From positions 1 through 64,000 of the forward strand of contig JAGTRC010000006.1 in assembly GCA_018396725.1 (NCBI GenBank): 64,000 nucleotides of DNA. The letters run 5' to 3'. Positions 7,439 to 16,809 of the stretch are shown here, piece after piece. Made by a program: the position numbers and the translations under genes. Position 1 is the stretch's first letter. The number at the start of each line of letters is the position of its first letter. The DNA comes from Candidatus Bathyarchaeota archaeon. Lineage in GTDB: Archaea > Thermoproteota > Bathyarchaeia > 40CM-2-53-6 > DTGE01. A model generated the notes under the pieces. The model was not told where the DNA came from. It ran no database searches and worked only from the letters and a program-made list of their open reading frames with translations.

Positions 7439-9262
7439 CTACGGGATCCATCCAACCATTAATGATAGCAGGGTTATGGATGAGGCTATCAGGGGTATCA
7501 TTGAGGCCGCTATGAAGCGGCCCGTGGAGTGCATGAAGGATGCCAGCTTGCTGAATAGGGCTAAGCCCAGGGTCTTAACCCTCACCTCCCCCACGCTATA
7601 GGAGGCCTCAGCCTCAGCCATGGAGGCTTTCGCCCTCGCCGCCGCATCCAGTATTCTCCGTATCAGGTCCTCATGGGGGATGGCCCCCCCTATGGGATGG
7701 TATCCCAGCTCAGACGTGACTATCCCGTTCACGGCGTGGGTGTCCGTGGTCATGGTCTCCACAGGGGTTATACCCTCAAGCGTCAGGGCCTTATGGATCT
7801 TCTCCCTCAACCCGCTCGCCATGTTGTTCCCGTCCAGGATCAGGTAGGAGTAGATTTTATCTCGGATCCCTATTAGGAGTATGTATCCCGTGCCGGGGCC
7901 TACTCCATGCCTTAACCCGTAATCTTTAAGGTCCACCTCGGCCACCCCGAGCTTGAAGGGGTTCTCCCTCATCCCGCTCGCGCGTCTTATGGCTTCCTCG
8001 GCCGCCCCCCTCAGGTTCTCCACGTCCCCTCCGTTGAGCACAGCCACCCTGCTTATGGAGTTGTGGGCATCCACCAGGGCGGCGTGCCGGAAGAACCTTT
8101 CAGAGTAGGCGAGGATCTCCTCCTCCAGCTCGGGTGGTATATCCTCCGAGTCTCCGGGTGCCAAGGTTAAGGTCACCAGGGCGCATCCATGGAAGACCTG
8201 GCATCTGGATGAGGCATTGGCCTTCGCCGCCTCAACGGGCTCCGTCACACCCCCCCAGGAGCCCTCCTCCTCGAGGAGCTCAACCACCTTGGATATCACC
8301 TTCTCGTTCTGAGCCTGGGATACCAGGTTCCTCTCGTGGCCTGAGATCCCATGGGGCACCATTATGGGCGCGTTGAACCTCTCCTTCACGGCCTCCTGGA
8401 TCCTGCATGGGAGGATGCTGCTCCCAATGTTCAGTAGGGGTCCTGGATGGAAGTTGGCCACGGCCACTGCCGCCCTAAGATCGGCGTGGGCTTTATCCCT
8501 GAACTTTATGACGGTCACCTTCACCGTGTCCTCCAGGCTGAGCTCCTCGAGGTGCCTCTCCACTATCCGGTTATCCCCCTCGAGCCATTCGAGGAGGAAA
8601 CCCCTGAATAGCATGGATGGGGATATTGAGAGCTCCCTCCTCCCCTTGGATTCCATGTAAATCCCTATCGAGGAGGCGTAGGCTATGGCTAAGGCTGCGG
8701 CGGCGAGGAGGACTTGGAGGACCTCCCGGATCGGCGCCCCAGCCACCACATGGGCCGCTGAGAGATACGATCCAGGCTCGATGAAGGACGCGGCGAACTT
8801 CCTCCAAGGGCTCTGGGAGGATATGGAGGTGACCGCCAGCGTCCTTATAGGGGTTATCAGGAGCGCCGCCGCGTAGAGGGGATACGATGGGAACCTGAAG
8901 GAGCTGTGAAGCCTCCCCAGGACTCCCCCCAGGAAGCCCGTGACAGCCCATAATATGGATGAGAAGAGGGCTAAGGCTAGGCTCCTCCTCAAGTTCAGGA
9001 TGGGATCCCTCCCGATAATCTTTGAGGCCGCTAACCCCGCCCCTATCAAGGGCAGGAACACCCCCGAGAACCCGTAGAAAACCCCTTTGAAAAGGCTGGC
9101 TGGATCGAAACTGTAGGCTAGGAAGGAGGAGGCTCCTCCCAGGAGGGATACAGCTAAGACCTCCCCTACTATGCGCTTATGGGAGGGGAACCTGAACCTC
9201 CTCAGGAGGTCGTAGTAGGGCTTGGTCCCCTTAACGTTCAGGTAGTTCTCGGCTTCGCTCAC
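7439..9262 (-). CDS. DUF2070 family integral membrane protein
   Basis: 607 aa. Several hydrophobic helices fill the first 190 or so residues, followed by a large soluble domain with FHPGPLLNIGSS and PHGISGHERNL, and a final hydrophobic segment near residues 575-605. This architecture and the histidine-rich soluble motifs match the archaeal DUF2070 family, which has no established function. It sits 23 bases after the geranylgeranyl reductase gene and 27 before gltX on the same strand, implying co-transcription. A membrane-lipid-related role is only suggested by neighbourhood. Confidence 0.85.
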   Translation of the reverse strand: MSEAENYLNVKGTKPYYDLLRRFRFPSHKRIVGEVLAVSLLGGASSFLAYSFDPASLFKGVFYGFSGVFLPLIGAGLAASKIIGRDPILNLRRSLALALFSSILWAVTGFLGGVLGRLHSSFRFPSYPLYAAALLITPIRTLAVTSISSQSPWRKFAASFIEPGSYLSAAHVVAGAPIREVLQVLLAAAALAIAYASSIGIYMESKGRRELSISPSMLFRGFLLEWLEGDNRIVERHLEELSLEDTVKVTVIKFRDKAHADLRAAVAVANFHPGPLLNIGSSILPCRIQEAVKERFNAPIMVPHGISGHERNLVSQAQNEKVISKVVELLEEEGSWGGVTEPVEAAKANASSRCQVFHGCALVTLTLAPGDSEDIPPELEEEILAYSERFFRHAALVDAHNSISRVAVLNGGDVENLRGAAEEAIRRASGMRENPFKLGVAEVDLKDYGLRHGVGPGTGYILLIGIRDKIYSYLILDGNNMASGLREKIHKALTLEGITPVETMTTDTHAVNGIVTSELGYHPIGGAIPHEDLIRRILDAAARAKASMAEAEASYSVGEVRVKTLGLALFSKLASFMHSTGRFIAASMIPLIASSITLLSLMVGWIP

Positions 9263-9285
9263 CTGCTCTACCTCTTCATCCCAGC

Positions 9286-10476
9286 CTATCTCAAGAGGGA
9301 ATATGCGACTTTGAGGGCTAGGGTGGGGTGCCTCATAAGCTTCTTAGCCACTCCCTCCAGGTTCTCCCCGTTCGCCAAGTTCACTACATCCCTACCGTTG
9401 ACGAGGGATGCCAGGGTGTTCAAGTCTTCATCGCTCAGGTTCTCTATGACCCTTAGAGCCTTCAGGCTCCTCTCGATCCTCCTCCCGTAGATCCGATGAT
9501 ACTCTAATGGGTATCTTTGAAGTGGCTCCTCCGCCTCCCCGCCCAGCTCCCCTAGTGACTTGGAGACCGCCTCGGCCGCGAGCTTCCCGGCGACTATGCT
9601 CGTGTGGATCCCAGCCCCCGTCAAAGGTATGACCTGGCCTGCGGATTCGCCGCATAGGAGTACGGAATCCCCCACTATCCTATCCAATTGTCCACTTATG
9701 ACGACGGGGGCTCCCCCCACCTTCACTATCTCGGCGGACCTAAACTTTTCGGAGTGATCCCCTATGAACCTGTCCAGATAAGTCTTCGGGGAGCCTCCCC
9801 TGACGCCTATCCCCACGTTGGCCACGCCTCCCCCCCTCGGGAATATCCAGGCGTATCCCCCGGGGGCCACCCTACGCCCCACGTAGAACTCCATGACGTG
9901 TTCATCCTCCAATTCACAGCCAGTCATAACGTATTGGATGCATGAGATCATCTCCATCCTTGAAGGCTTGAAGAACCCTCTCCTAACGGCTGAGGCGTAT
10001 CCATCGCAGCCCAACAGGAACCTGCACTCCACAGCCTCAAATCCTCCAGGTCTCCCCATATCCTTCACCGCGACTTTGAAGCGCGACCCCATCCTTGAAG
10101 CCCCCTCCACGTTCCAGCCCAATTCGATCCTCGCACCCTCCGCCTCAGCCCTCTCCCCTAAGGCTTGGAGGAACCCTGGCTTATCGAGGATGTATCCAAC
10201 CCCCATGAACTCGGAGCCTCTCTCTATAGTTATAGGGTTGGCCTCATCCGGAGGGTAGACGAGGGCCCCCTTAATCTCGTTCCTGACGAACCTGGGTGAG
10301 GGCTCGAGGCCAGCGTCCCTTAAAGCTCCCTCTGATACGGCTTCGCCGCAGGGCTTCCTCCCGAAGGCCGTGTCCCTCTCAAAGACCGCCACGTCCAGGC
10401 CCTTCTCAGCCAACACCCTGGCGGCCGTAAGCCCTGCGGGGCCGCCGCCCACCACGACTGCATCATAATACTCCAT
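9286..10476 (-). CDS. Geranylgeranyl reductase family protein (archaeal lipid saturase)
   Basis: 396 aa. The FAD-binding Rossmann motif VVGGGPAGLTAARVLAEKG is at residues 8-26, followed by FGRKPCGEAVSE, which carries the family's conserved cysteine. The LLCGESAGQVIPLTGAGIH motif near residue 280 is the second FAD-contact region of the GGR family. These enzymes saturate the double bonds of geranylgeranyl chains in digeranylgeranylglycerol phospholipids at the membrane. It is the first gene of a minus-strand unit and is divergent from a UbiA prenyltransferase of the same pathway, with a shared 102-base promoter region. Confidence 0.88.
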   Translation of the reverse strand: MEYYDAVVVGGGPAGLTAARVLAEKGLDVAVFERDTAFGRKPCGEAVSEGALRDAGLEPSPRFVRNEIKGALVYPPDEANPITIERGSEFMGVGYILDKPGFLQALGERAEAEGARIELGWNVEGASRMGSRFKVAVKDMGRPGGFEAVECRFLLGCDGYASAVRRGFFKPSRMEMISCIQYVMTGCELEDEHVMEFYVGRRVAPGGYAWIFPRGGGVANVGIGVRGGSPKTYLDRFIGDHSEKFRSAEIVKVGGAPVVISGQLDRIVGDSVLLCGESAGQVIPLTGAGIHTSIVAGKLAAEAVSKSLGELGGEAEEPLQRYPLEYHRIYGRRIERSLKALRVIENLSDEDLNTLASLVNGRDVVNLANGENLEGVAKKLMRHPTLALKVAYSLLR

Positions 10477-10578
10477 TTCCCACCCGCACCTTAAGCCCCT
10501 TCACCGGAGACGGAAATATAGAAACGTCTATTAAGCATATATTAATTAAGCGTATCCGCCCTCCCCCATTATGGCCGG
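10477..10578. promoter_or_regulatory. Divergent promoter region between two lipid genes
   Basis: An AT-rich core (CATATATTAATTAAG, 10536-10550) lies in otherwise GC-rich DNA between the reductase and the UbiA gene. It can supply TATA elements in both directions; exact start sites are not determined. Confidence 0.45.
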
Positions 10579-11433
10579 GTGAACCCCATGGGTACGGATA
10601 GGATCAGGGGCAGCCTCAGGCTTATAAGGCCTGTGAACTCCGCGATGATGGGCTTAGCCGTCGCGATAGGCGTTTTCATGGCCTCCAAAGGGGCTGCCCC
10701 ATGGACGAGCTACATCCTAGGGTTCTCCGTCGGCTTCCTCTTAACCGCGGGCACCATGTGCATAAACGACTACTACGACAGGGGGATAGACGCGGTGAAC
10801 GCCCCTGGGAGACCTATACCATCAGGCCAGGTAACCCCCGGATACTCCCTGGGGCTGGGGGTGCTCCTCGCAGCCTCAGGCTTAGCCGTCTCGGCCCTGA
10901 TAAACATCCCCGCCCTTATGATAGCCGCCGCATCCGTGGCCCTGATGGCCTATTACAACGTCCATGGGAAGCGCACCGGCCTCCCGGGAAACCTCATTGT
11001 GAGCATATGTGTGAGCCTCCCCTTCCTATTCGGGGGCGCTGTCTCCAACAGGATATCAGGGGTTTTAACCGTCTTCTCCCTCATGGCCTTCCTGGCGAAC
11101 ACCGGCCGCGAGGTGGCTAAGGGGATAGCCGACGTGGAGGGGGATAGGGGGGGCGGCGTCAAAACCCTGGCTGTGGAGCGTGGATCCAGGTTCGCGGGGA
11201 GGGTTGCAGCACTCTTCTACCTTGCAGCCGTGGCTTTAAGCCCCATCCCATTGGCTATGGGGTGGCTCTCCCCGATGTACGGGCTCACGGTATCGGTGGC
11301 TGATCTAGGGTTCCTCCACTCCTCCATGAGACTCTTCAGAGGGGTTTCCCCGAGGGATGCATGGTCGGTGAAGTCCCAGTCCCTGATATGGATGGCCCTA
11401 GGGTTGGCCTCATTCCTCATAGGGGGGCTTTAA
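10579..11433 (+). CDS. UbiA-family prenyltransferase, probable digeranylgeranylglyceryl phosphate synthase
   Basis: 284 aa from GTG at 10579 (ATG at 10588 is equally possible). Hydrophobic throughout, with about eight or nine membrane helices. The first aspartate-rich motif NDYYDRGIDAVNAPGRPIPS (from residue 63) and the second DVEGDRGGGVKT (near 190) bind prenyl diphosphate through magnesium. Archaeal proteins with this first motif add the second geranylgeranyl chain to geranylgeranylglyceryl phosphate. The divergent reductase gene acts later in the same pathway, which supports this over a quinone or heme role. Confidence 0.85.
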   Translation: MNPMGTDRIRGSLRLIRPVNSAMMGLAVAIGVFMASKGAAPWTSYILGFSVGFLLTAGTMCINDYYDRGIDAVNAPGRPIPSGQVTPGYSLGLGVLLAASGLAVSALINIPALMIAAASVALMAYYNVHGKRTGLPGNLIVSICVSLPFLFGGAVSNRISGVLTVFSLMAFLANTGREVAKGIADVEGDRGGGVKTLAVERGSRFAGRVAALFYLAAVALSPIPLAMGWLSPMYGLTVSVADLGFLHSSMRLFRGVSPRDAWSVKSQSLIWMALGLASFLIGGL

Positions 11434-11479
11434 CCGGGTGGAGAAGGGGTTCAGCCCCTCTCTTCCAGGTTTCAACGGT

Positions 11480-12742
11480 TCAGGTTTTGAGGCTTTGGAG
11501 GAGCTCCTTGGCCCTGTCTATCCTTATGTTCCCCTCTTCAACCATCCTCTTAGCGATCAGGTCTATTAGGGATCCCTCCGCTCCAGCCATGGCCGCGATG
11601 TTCCTGGCGTGGAGCTTCATATGCCCCCTCTGGATACCCTCCGTCGCGAGGGCCCTGAGGGCGGCTAGGTTCTGGGCTAACCCCACCGCGGCCATGACCT
11701 CAGCCAGCTCCCTCGCCGTTTTAACTTTCAGGATCTTCCTGGAGATCCTCGCTATGGGATGGGTGGATGTGGCGCCTCCCACGACCCCCACGGCCATGGG
11801 CAGCTCTATGGTGCCCGCCAAGTCCCCTCCATCGGTCTTCTCCCAGACGGTCAGGGGCTTATAGCCTCCGTGGAGGGCCGCGTAGGAGTGGGCCCCCGCC
11901 TCCAAGGCCCGGGTGTCGTTCCCGGTGGCTAAGGCCACGGCTATTATCCCGTTCATGACGCCCTTATTATGGGTGGCGCATCTATAGATGTCGGATGCCG
12001 CGAGCGTGTAGGCCTCTACTACGCCGTCCACAACCTCCTCGCCGCCTATAACCTCCTTCCTTATGGTGACGGAGGCCCTCGCCAGACGCTCCACGCAAAG
12101 GTTCGACACTATCCTCAGGAGCACGTCTCCCCCTGTGGCCTCCTCTATTATGGGCGCCACGGCCTCAGCCATGGTGTTAACTATGTTCGCCCCCATGGCG
12201 TCCCTGCAGTCCACGTGGAGCTCCACCAGGAGCATGGGCTTAGGGGATCCCGGGATCACCCTCGCCGTCACCCTCTTAACCCCTCCGCCATGGGCGATGA
12301 GCACGGGGTCTCGCCTATTCGCCTCCTCCATGATCCTCTCCTCCTCCATCAGGACTGAGAAACGGGCCCTGTAGGGGTCCCTGAGCCCCGTAACCTGTAT
12401 CTGCCCTATCATTATGGATTCCGTGCTCTGGGCTTGGAAGCCCCCCGATTCCCTGGCCAGCTTGGCGGCGTTGCTCGCCGCGGCTATGACCGAGGGCTCC
12501 TCTATGGCCATGGGTATCAGGTAATCCCTCCCGTTTATGAGGAAGTTGACGGCTACTCCGAGGGGGATCTGTAGGACGCCTATGACGTTCTCCACCATCC
12601 TATCCGCCTGATCCAATGGTAGGGCCCCCGTGTTCTTCAAGGCCTCAACCTCCTCGTCGGTGAGCTCCGCATACTCCTTGACGATCCTCAACCTCTCGTC
12701 GGGCGATAGGTTGTAGAATCCCGGTATCCTAGAGGTCTTCAC
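11480..12742 (-). CDS. hmgA: Hydroxymethylglutaryl-CoA reductase, class II type
   Basis: 420 aa, making mevalonate from HMG-CoA. The sequence is of the class II form: NVIGVLQIPLGVAVNFLING near residues 51-70 and EEPSVIAAAS (catalytic Glu) near 80. Further on are DCRDAMGANIVNT, THNKGVMNG (Lys), GNDTRALEA (Asp) and RGHMKLHARN (His). Most archaea carry class I enzymes; class II is chiefly bacterial but known from some archaea such as Archaeoglobus, where transfer has been proposed. It overlaps the IPP isomerase gene by four bases (ATGA), so the two are translationally coupled in a mevalonate gene set. Confidence 0.93.
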   Translation of the reverse strand: MKTSRIPGFYNLSPDERLRIVKEYAELTDEEVEALKNTGALPLDQADRMVENVIGVLQIPLGVAVNFLINGRDYLIPMAIEEPSVIAAASNAAKLARESGGFQAQSTESIMIGQIQVTGLRDPYRARFSVLMEEERIMEEANRRDPVLIAHGGGVKRVTARVIPGSPKPMLLVELHVDCRDAMGANIVNTMAEAVAPIIEEATGGDVLLRIVSNLCVERLARASVTIRKEVIGGEEVVDGVVEAYTLAASDIYRCATHNKGVMNGIIAVALATGNDTRALEAGAHSYAALHGGYKPLTVWEKTDGGDLAGTIELPMAVGVVGGATSTHPIARISRKILKVKTARELAEVMAAVGLAQNLAALRALATEGIQRGHMKLHARNIAAMAGAEGSLIDLIAKRMVEEGNIRIDRAKELLQSLKT

Positions 12743-13869
12743 GACAAGCCCCTCCTAGCATATTTACCAGGGTCTAATCCCCTGAGGGAGAGCCATTCAC
12801 CGGTCCTCCCGAGGATTATCAAGGGTTTACATCTAAGCTCCCTTATATTCCTTGAGCCCGTCAGGAACATGGCCAGCTTCAACTCCCTTATCATCCCGTC
12901 GATGAGGCCTGAAACCGTCTCCCTGGATTTAACAGCCGCCTTCAGGAAGGGCAGCGCCGCCCCAGCCGCCTCGGCGCCTAAAGCCACGGCCTTAGCCAGG
13001 TCGATCCCGCTCCTAACCCCGCCCGACGCGATCGCCTTCATAGAGGTGAACTCCAAGACCTCGAGGAGACTTACAATAGTGGGTATTCCCCAGTCCCAGA
13101 AGACCTCCCCCAACCTGGCCCTCGGGGAATCCCCCACCGATAAAGCCCTATAATACTCGACTCCAGCCCAGGATGTCCCTCCCACACCCGATACATCGAT
13201 GAATCTAACCCCCTGCCTTTCAAGCCTGATAGCTGTCTCAGCGGAGATCCCAGCCCCCGTCTCCTTGACGATCAGGGGAACCTTAAGCTCCCGGGCCAGC
13301 CTCCCCAATTCCCCGTATATCCCCTTCATGGAGGTCTCCCCCTCCGGCTGGACGGCCTCCTGGAGCGGGTTTAAGTGGACCGTTAAGCCGTCGGCCTCCA
13401 CCATATCCACGGCCCTCTCAGCAGCCTCCAAAGGGTCCCCTTGGAGGAGCTGGGCGCATCCAATATTGGCTAGGATGACCGTGTTAGGAGCGGCGTCTCT
13501 CGCAACCCTATAGGTATCCTCCAACCCGGGATCCTCCAGGGCCGCCCTCTGGCTCCCCACGGAGAGGATCACTCCATGTTCCTCAGCGGCCTCAGCCAGC
13601 CTCCTATTAATCTCCAAAGCATCCTCAACTCCCCCGGTTATAGGCTCTATCACCAGGGGGGCTTTAACACTCCTCCCGAGGAACTCATAGGATGCATCCA
13701 CCTCGCTTAGATCCAGGTCGGGCAGGCTGTCATGAACCAGGATCACCTCGTCGAAGCCCGATCCCACATGGGATTCAACCTCCTCCTCTAGGCATATCCT
13801 GATATGCTCATGTTTCCTGGCCTTAGTCCCCTCATCCTTCACCTTCAAAGGGATATCCCCCTCCACCAT
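12739..13869 (-). CDS. fni: Isopentenyl-diphosphate isomerase, type 2
   Basis: 376 aa, an FMN-dependent TIM-barrel enzyme that interconverts isopentenyl and dimethylallyl diphosphate. The N-terminal RKHEHIRICLEEEVES is the family hallmark. LTVHLNPLQEAVQPEG near residue 180, IVKETGAGIS near 210 and IASGGVRSGIDLAKAVALGA near 270 form the FMN and substrate sites. The start overlaps the end of the mevalonate kinase gene by 38 bases and the stop overlaps hmgA, a tight operon. Type 2 isomerase is the usual archaeal form. Confidence 0.93.
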   Translation of the reverse strand: MVEGDIPLKVKDEGTKARKHEHIRICLEEEVESHVGSGFDEVILVHDSLPDLDLSEVDASYEFLGRSVKAPLVIEPITGGVEDALEINRRLAEAAEEHGVILSVGSQRAALEDPGLEDTYRVARDAAPNTVILANIGCAQLLQGDPLEAAERAVDMVEADGLTVHLNPLQEAVQPEGETSMKGIYGELGRLARELKVPLIVKETGAGISAETAIRLERQGVRFIDVSGVGGTSWAGVEYYRALSVGDSPRARLGEVFWDWGIPTIVSLLEVLEFTSMKAIASGGVRSGIDLAKAVALGAEAAGAALPFLKAAVKSRETVSGLIDGMIRELKLAMFLTGSRNIRELRCKPLIILGRTGEWLSLRGLDPGKYARRGLS

Positions 13870-14863
13870 CTAATGTCCCTGTGACCGCGCCCTCCTCATC
13901 CAAGTCGACTATGAAGGGTTCAAAACCTAGGCTCCTCATCTGGATGTATATCTCCTCCTCGGAGCCCCTCCTGGGGAGGACCACCGCGCATCCTCCTCCG
14001 CCGGCCCCTGTAAGCTTAGCTCCAAGAGCCTTGAGGTCCCTGGCCGCCTCGACTATCAGATCCAGCTCCCTGGAGGAGACCCCCAACTCCCTCAGGAGCT
14101 CATGGTTCCTGTACATGAGATCGCCCAGGGTCTCCAAGTCCCCTCTATCCAGGGATCTAACAGCCTCTGAGACGATCCTCTCGGCCTCGGATAACATGCG
14201 CCTCCTCCCAGCTGGATCCCCATCCAGATATTCCAGGGCCTTGGCCACAAGCCCCCCGGTCGACCTGAACCTATGGGTGTTGACGACCACCAATCTAAGC
14301 CTTGGGGAGGGGAGGGGTTTGAAACCCTCCCCGGGCCTATAGAGTATCACGCCCCCGAGGGTTACGACCGTGTGGTCGATCCCCGAAGGCCTCCCATGAA
14401 CCATCCTCTCAGCTTCGGAGGCCAAATCCATAACGGTATCCTTATCGAAGGGGATCCCGTATGCCGTGAGCAGGGAAGCGGCCGTGGATACGGCGGCTGA
14501 GGCCGAGGATCCCAGCCCTGAAGCCATGGGGATCTCCGAGCGGATCCGGACGTCCACCCCCCTCCCCTCCTTGAAGCGCCTCCGAGCCTCCTCCACCAGG
14601 ATCCTTAGAGGGTTCAGGGCCTCCGCCCTGGATCCGCCGCCTTGGACCATCGATCCCCCATCCCAATATGTAACCCTTACGCCCAGCTCCTCGGAGCCGA
14701 TGCTCACCCGTCCATCGATCCTAAGTCTCGCATAGGCCGTGGTCCTCAACCTTATAGCGGCTGCTACGGCGGGGTTCCCCGATACCACGAAATGCTCGCC
14801 GAAGAGGATCACCTTACCCGGAGCCGCACCGTAGGATATCACTCCATCCACAGCCCCACCCAC
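13832..14863 (-). CDS. mvk: Mevalonate kinase
   Basis: 343 aa, GHMP-kinase fold. GKVILFGEHFVV near the start, the ATP-binding loop PMASGLGSSASAAVS around residues 112-126, HGRPSGIDHTVV with a catalytic Asp, and the C-terminal GAGGGGCAVVL motif identify mevalonate kinase rather than homoserine or galactokinase. The start is GTG at 14863; in-frame GTGs at 14851 and 14842 are also possible, and the last lies nearest the conserved core. A TATA-like TTTTATATC lies about 30 bases upstream, so the three lipid genes may have their own promoter even though they follow MEMO1 on the same strand. Confidence 0.92.
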   Translation of the reverse strand: MGGAVDGVISYGAAPGKVILFGEHFVVSGNPAVAAAIRLRTTAYARLRIDGRVSIGSEELGVRVTYWDGGSMVQGGGSRAEALNPLRILVEEARRRFKEGRGVDVRIRSEIPMASGLGSSASAAVSTAASLLTAYGIPFDKDTVMDLASEAERMVHGRPSGIDHTVVTLGGVILYRPGEGFKPLPSPRLRLVVVNTHRFRSTGGLVAKALEYLDGDPAGRRRMLSEAERIVSEAVRSLDRGDLETLGDLMYRNHELLRELGVSSRELDLIVEAARDLKALGAKLTGAGGGGCAVVLPRRGSEEEIYIQMRSLGFEPFIVDLDEEGAVTGTLDGGGGYPFEGEG

Positions 14864-15017
14864 GCCTAAAACTTAAACCAACCAGAGATATAAAATATGA
14901 AACGGGAGAACGAAGTAAATGGGGTGGCCTGGTAAACGCTTATCACATTGGTGGTTGATCAGCCATCGATTGGCCAGCTGGCTGAGCCTTTATGGATCCG
15001 GGTTTAGGATGGATGGG

Positions 15018-15866
15018 CTACCTCCTGAATACGGCTGAGGCGTATCCCACTACGGCTCCGAAATCTCCCGTGACGTCGCCGCTGGTTTTATACGCTTCTA
15101 TCGAGGCCCTCTCCACCCCTGAGGTCCTCGCGTAGTGCATGAGGGCTGCTACGGGGCCGTATCCGCACATGGATATGTTCTCGCCCTCTATAGCCCTGTA
15201 GAGGCCCTCGACGTTCAGGGATTCTATCATATCCAGGGCTATCCTGTCCTTCCTCTCAGCGGATCTCTGGGGCTCGTAATGGGTCATATCCGAGGATGCT
15301 ATGACGGTTATGTTCCTTCCTTTGGAGGCTTCAAATATCGCTGAGCCCACCTCCATGCTGGTCTCCATGTCCTGCATCATCATGCATAAGGGGACTATCT
15401 TAACCCTTCCATCATATAGATATTGGAGGAACGGCAACTGTACCTCTATGGAGTGCTCCAGGATGTGGGCTTCATCGTCCACATCTATGATCCTTGAGGC
15501 TTTCACTATGGCGTCGGCCGTCTCCGAGTCCACTCTAACCCTCCCCATAGGAGTCTCCCATTCGCCCTCGTTCATTATGGATACCCCGCTCCCCATGCCC
15601 GTGTGGTTGGGCCCTAATATTACGGCCGTCTCCGGCTCCCCGTCCTCGGCTAGGGCCTTATAGGAGAACGCCGCCACCGGGCCTGAGTACATGTAGCCTG
15701 CGTGGGGGGATAATACGCCCACTATCCTTCGGGGGCCTTGGACGACGGTTTTAGGAAGCTTGCCCGGTCCAAGGCTGTGGGTGAAGCACCGTTCTATCTC
15801 GGCGGCTAACTCCTCCCTGGAGCGGGGATAGAACACCCCCGCCTGGCAGGGCCTCCTAACCTTCAA
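15018..15866 (-). CDS. MEMO1 family protein (AmmeMemoRadiSam system B)
   Basis: 282 aa. RRPCQAGVFYP at the N-terminus, SPHAGYMYSG near 53, ILGPNHTGMG near 86, HSIEVQLPFLQY and SSDMTHYEP match the MEMO family, related to class III extradiol dioxygenases with conserved metal-ligand histidines. Its exact function in archaea is unknown. MEMO genes commonly sit beside rps2 and mevalonate kinase in archaea, as here. It overlaps rps2 by 11 bases, so it is translated from the ribosomal-protein transcript. Confidence 0.92.
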   Translation of the reverse strand: MKVRRPCQAGVFYPRSREELAAEIERCFTHSLGPGKLPKTVVQGPRRIVGVLSPHAGYMYSGPVAAFSYKALAEDGEPETAVILGPNHTGMGSGVSIMNEGEWETPMGRVRVDSETADAIVKASRIIDVDDEAHILEHSIEVQLPFLQYLYDGRVKIVPLCMMMQDMETSMEVGSAIFEASKGRNITVIASSDMTHYEPQRSAERKDRIALDMIESLNVEGLYRAIEGENISMCGYGPVAALMHYARTSGVERASIEAYKTSGDVTGDFGAVVGYASAVFRR

Positions 15867-16515
15867 GGCGGACCCCCGCCTGCACAGCCGCCGTTAACTT
15901 CGTCTCGAAGTCGTCTATCGTATAGGGGATCTCCCCGTCTCTGGGTATCACGCCCCGCTCCCTCATGACCTGCCTGGCTAGAAGCCAGTATATGGCGGCT
16001 AGGGCCCTCCTCCCCTTGTTGTTTGTGGGGATGGCCAGATCCACCTTTGAGAAGGTGTTATCCGTGTCGCATAGAGCCACGACGGGTATCCCGGCCGAGG
16101 AGGCTTCGCTTATGGCCTGCCAGTCGGCTCTGGGATCCGTCGCGACCAGCACCTGGGGCTCTAAATGATATGGATGCAACGGGTTCGATATGTATCCGGG
16201 TAGGAAACGCCCCACCACGTATTTGGCCCCGGTCACCTCGCAGAACCTCCTCACTGGCGTGTGTCCGTAGAGCCTCGACGATACCACTAGAACCCTAGAT
16301 GGATCGAACCTCGCTATGAACCTGGCTGCGACCCTAAGCCTCCTATCCGTCTCGCCCACGTTGAGTATGAAGAGGCCGTCGGGCCTAACCCTGTATATGA
16401 AGGGCTCCATGTGCTCCGTCTTGATGCGGGTCCCGATGTGGAGGCCCGCTGCCAGTAGCTGCTCCAACGGGAGTAGGAGCTCCTGTTCCCTAACCATCTC
16501 CTGGTCCTCACTCAA
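15856..16515 (-). CDS. rps2: 30S ribosomal protein S2
   Basis: 219 aa. LLAAGLHIGTRIKTEHMEPF, FIARFDPSRVLVVSSR, GRFLPGYISNP and ATDPRADWQAISEA are the conserved S2 blocks of archaea. GIPVVALCDTDN and IPTNNKGRRALAAIYWLLAR close the core. The protein binds the head-body junction of the small subunit. It follows rpoN after only 44 bases; rpoK, often found between them, is not present. Confidence 0.96.
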   Translation of the reverse strand: MSEDQEMVREQELLLPLEQLLAAGLHIGTRIKTEHMEPFIYRVRPDGLFILNVGETDRRLRVAARFIARFDPSRVLVVSSRLYGHTPVRRFCEVTGAKYVVGRFLPGYISNPLHPYHLEPQVLVATDPRADWQAISEASSAGIPVVALCDTDNTFSKVDLAIPTNNKGRRALAAIYWLLARQVMRERGVIPRDGEIPYTIDDFETKLTAAVQAGVRLEG

Positions 16516-16559
16516 CCCGACTCGCCCTCACTTTCACCGTTCGATTGGGAGAGCCTCCC

Positions 16560-16766
16560 TCATTTGGCTTCTCCTCCTCCGTAGAGGAGGAGCTCATCCA
16601 TCAGTTCCACATGGGAGATCATCATGCGCCTGCAACAGTATCTCTCGAGGCCTAGGCTGTCCAGGACCTTCGAGGCCTCCTCCCCCGAGTCCACCCTCCG
16701 CTTAAACTCCTCCCATTTATCCCCTATAAGCTTCCCACACGTGAAGCATCTAACAGGGATTATCAT
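16560..16766 (-). CDS. rpoN: DNA-directed RNA polymerase subunit N (Rpb10)
   Basis: 68 aa, the usual length. [20 protein letters not shown] at the N-terminus and [19 protein letters not shown] carry the four zinc-binding cysteines (CxxC and CC) of archaeal subunit N, a small scaffold between RpoD/RpoL and the large subunits. Lies in the conserved ribosomal/polymerase cluster after S9. Confidence 0.96.
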   Translation of the reverse strand: MIIPVRCFTCGKLIGDKWEEFKRRVDSGEEASKVLDSLGLERYCCRRMMISHVELMDELLLYGGGEAK

Positions 16767-16809
16767 TCCCCATCGATCCTCCTTTCCAACCCATCTTCAC
16801 CTGGGCCGT

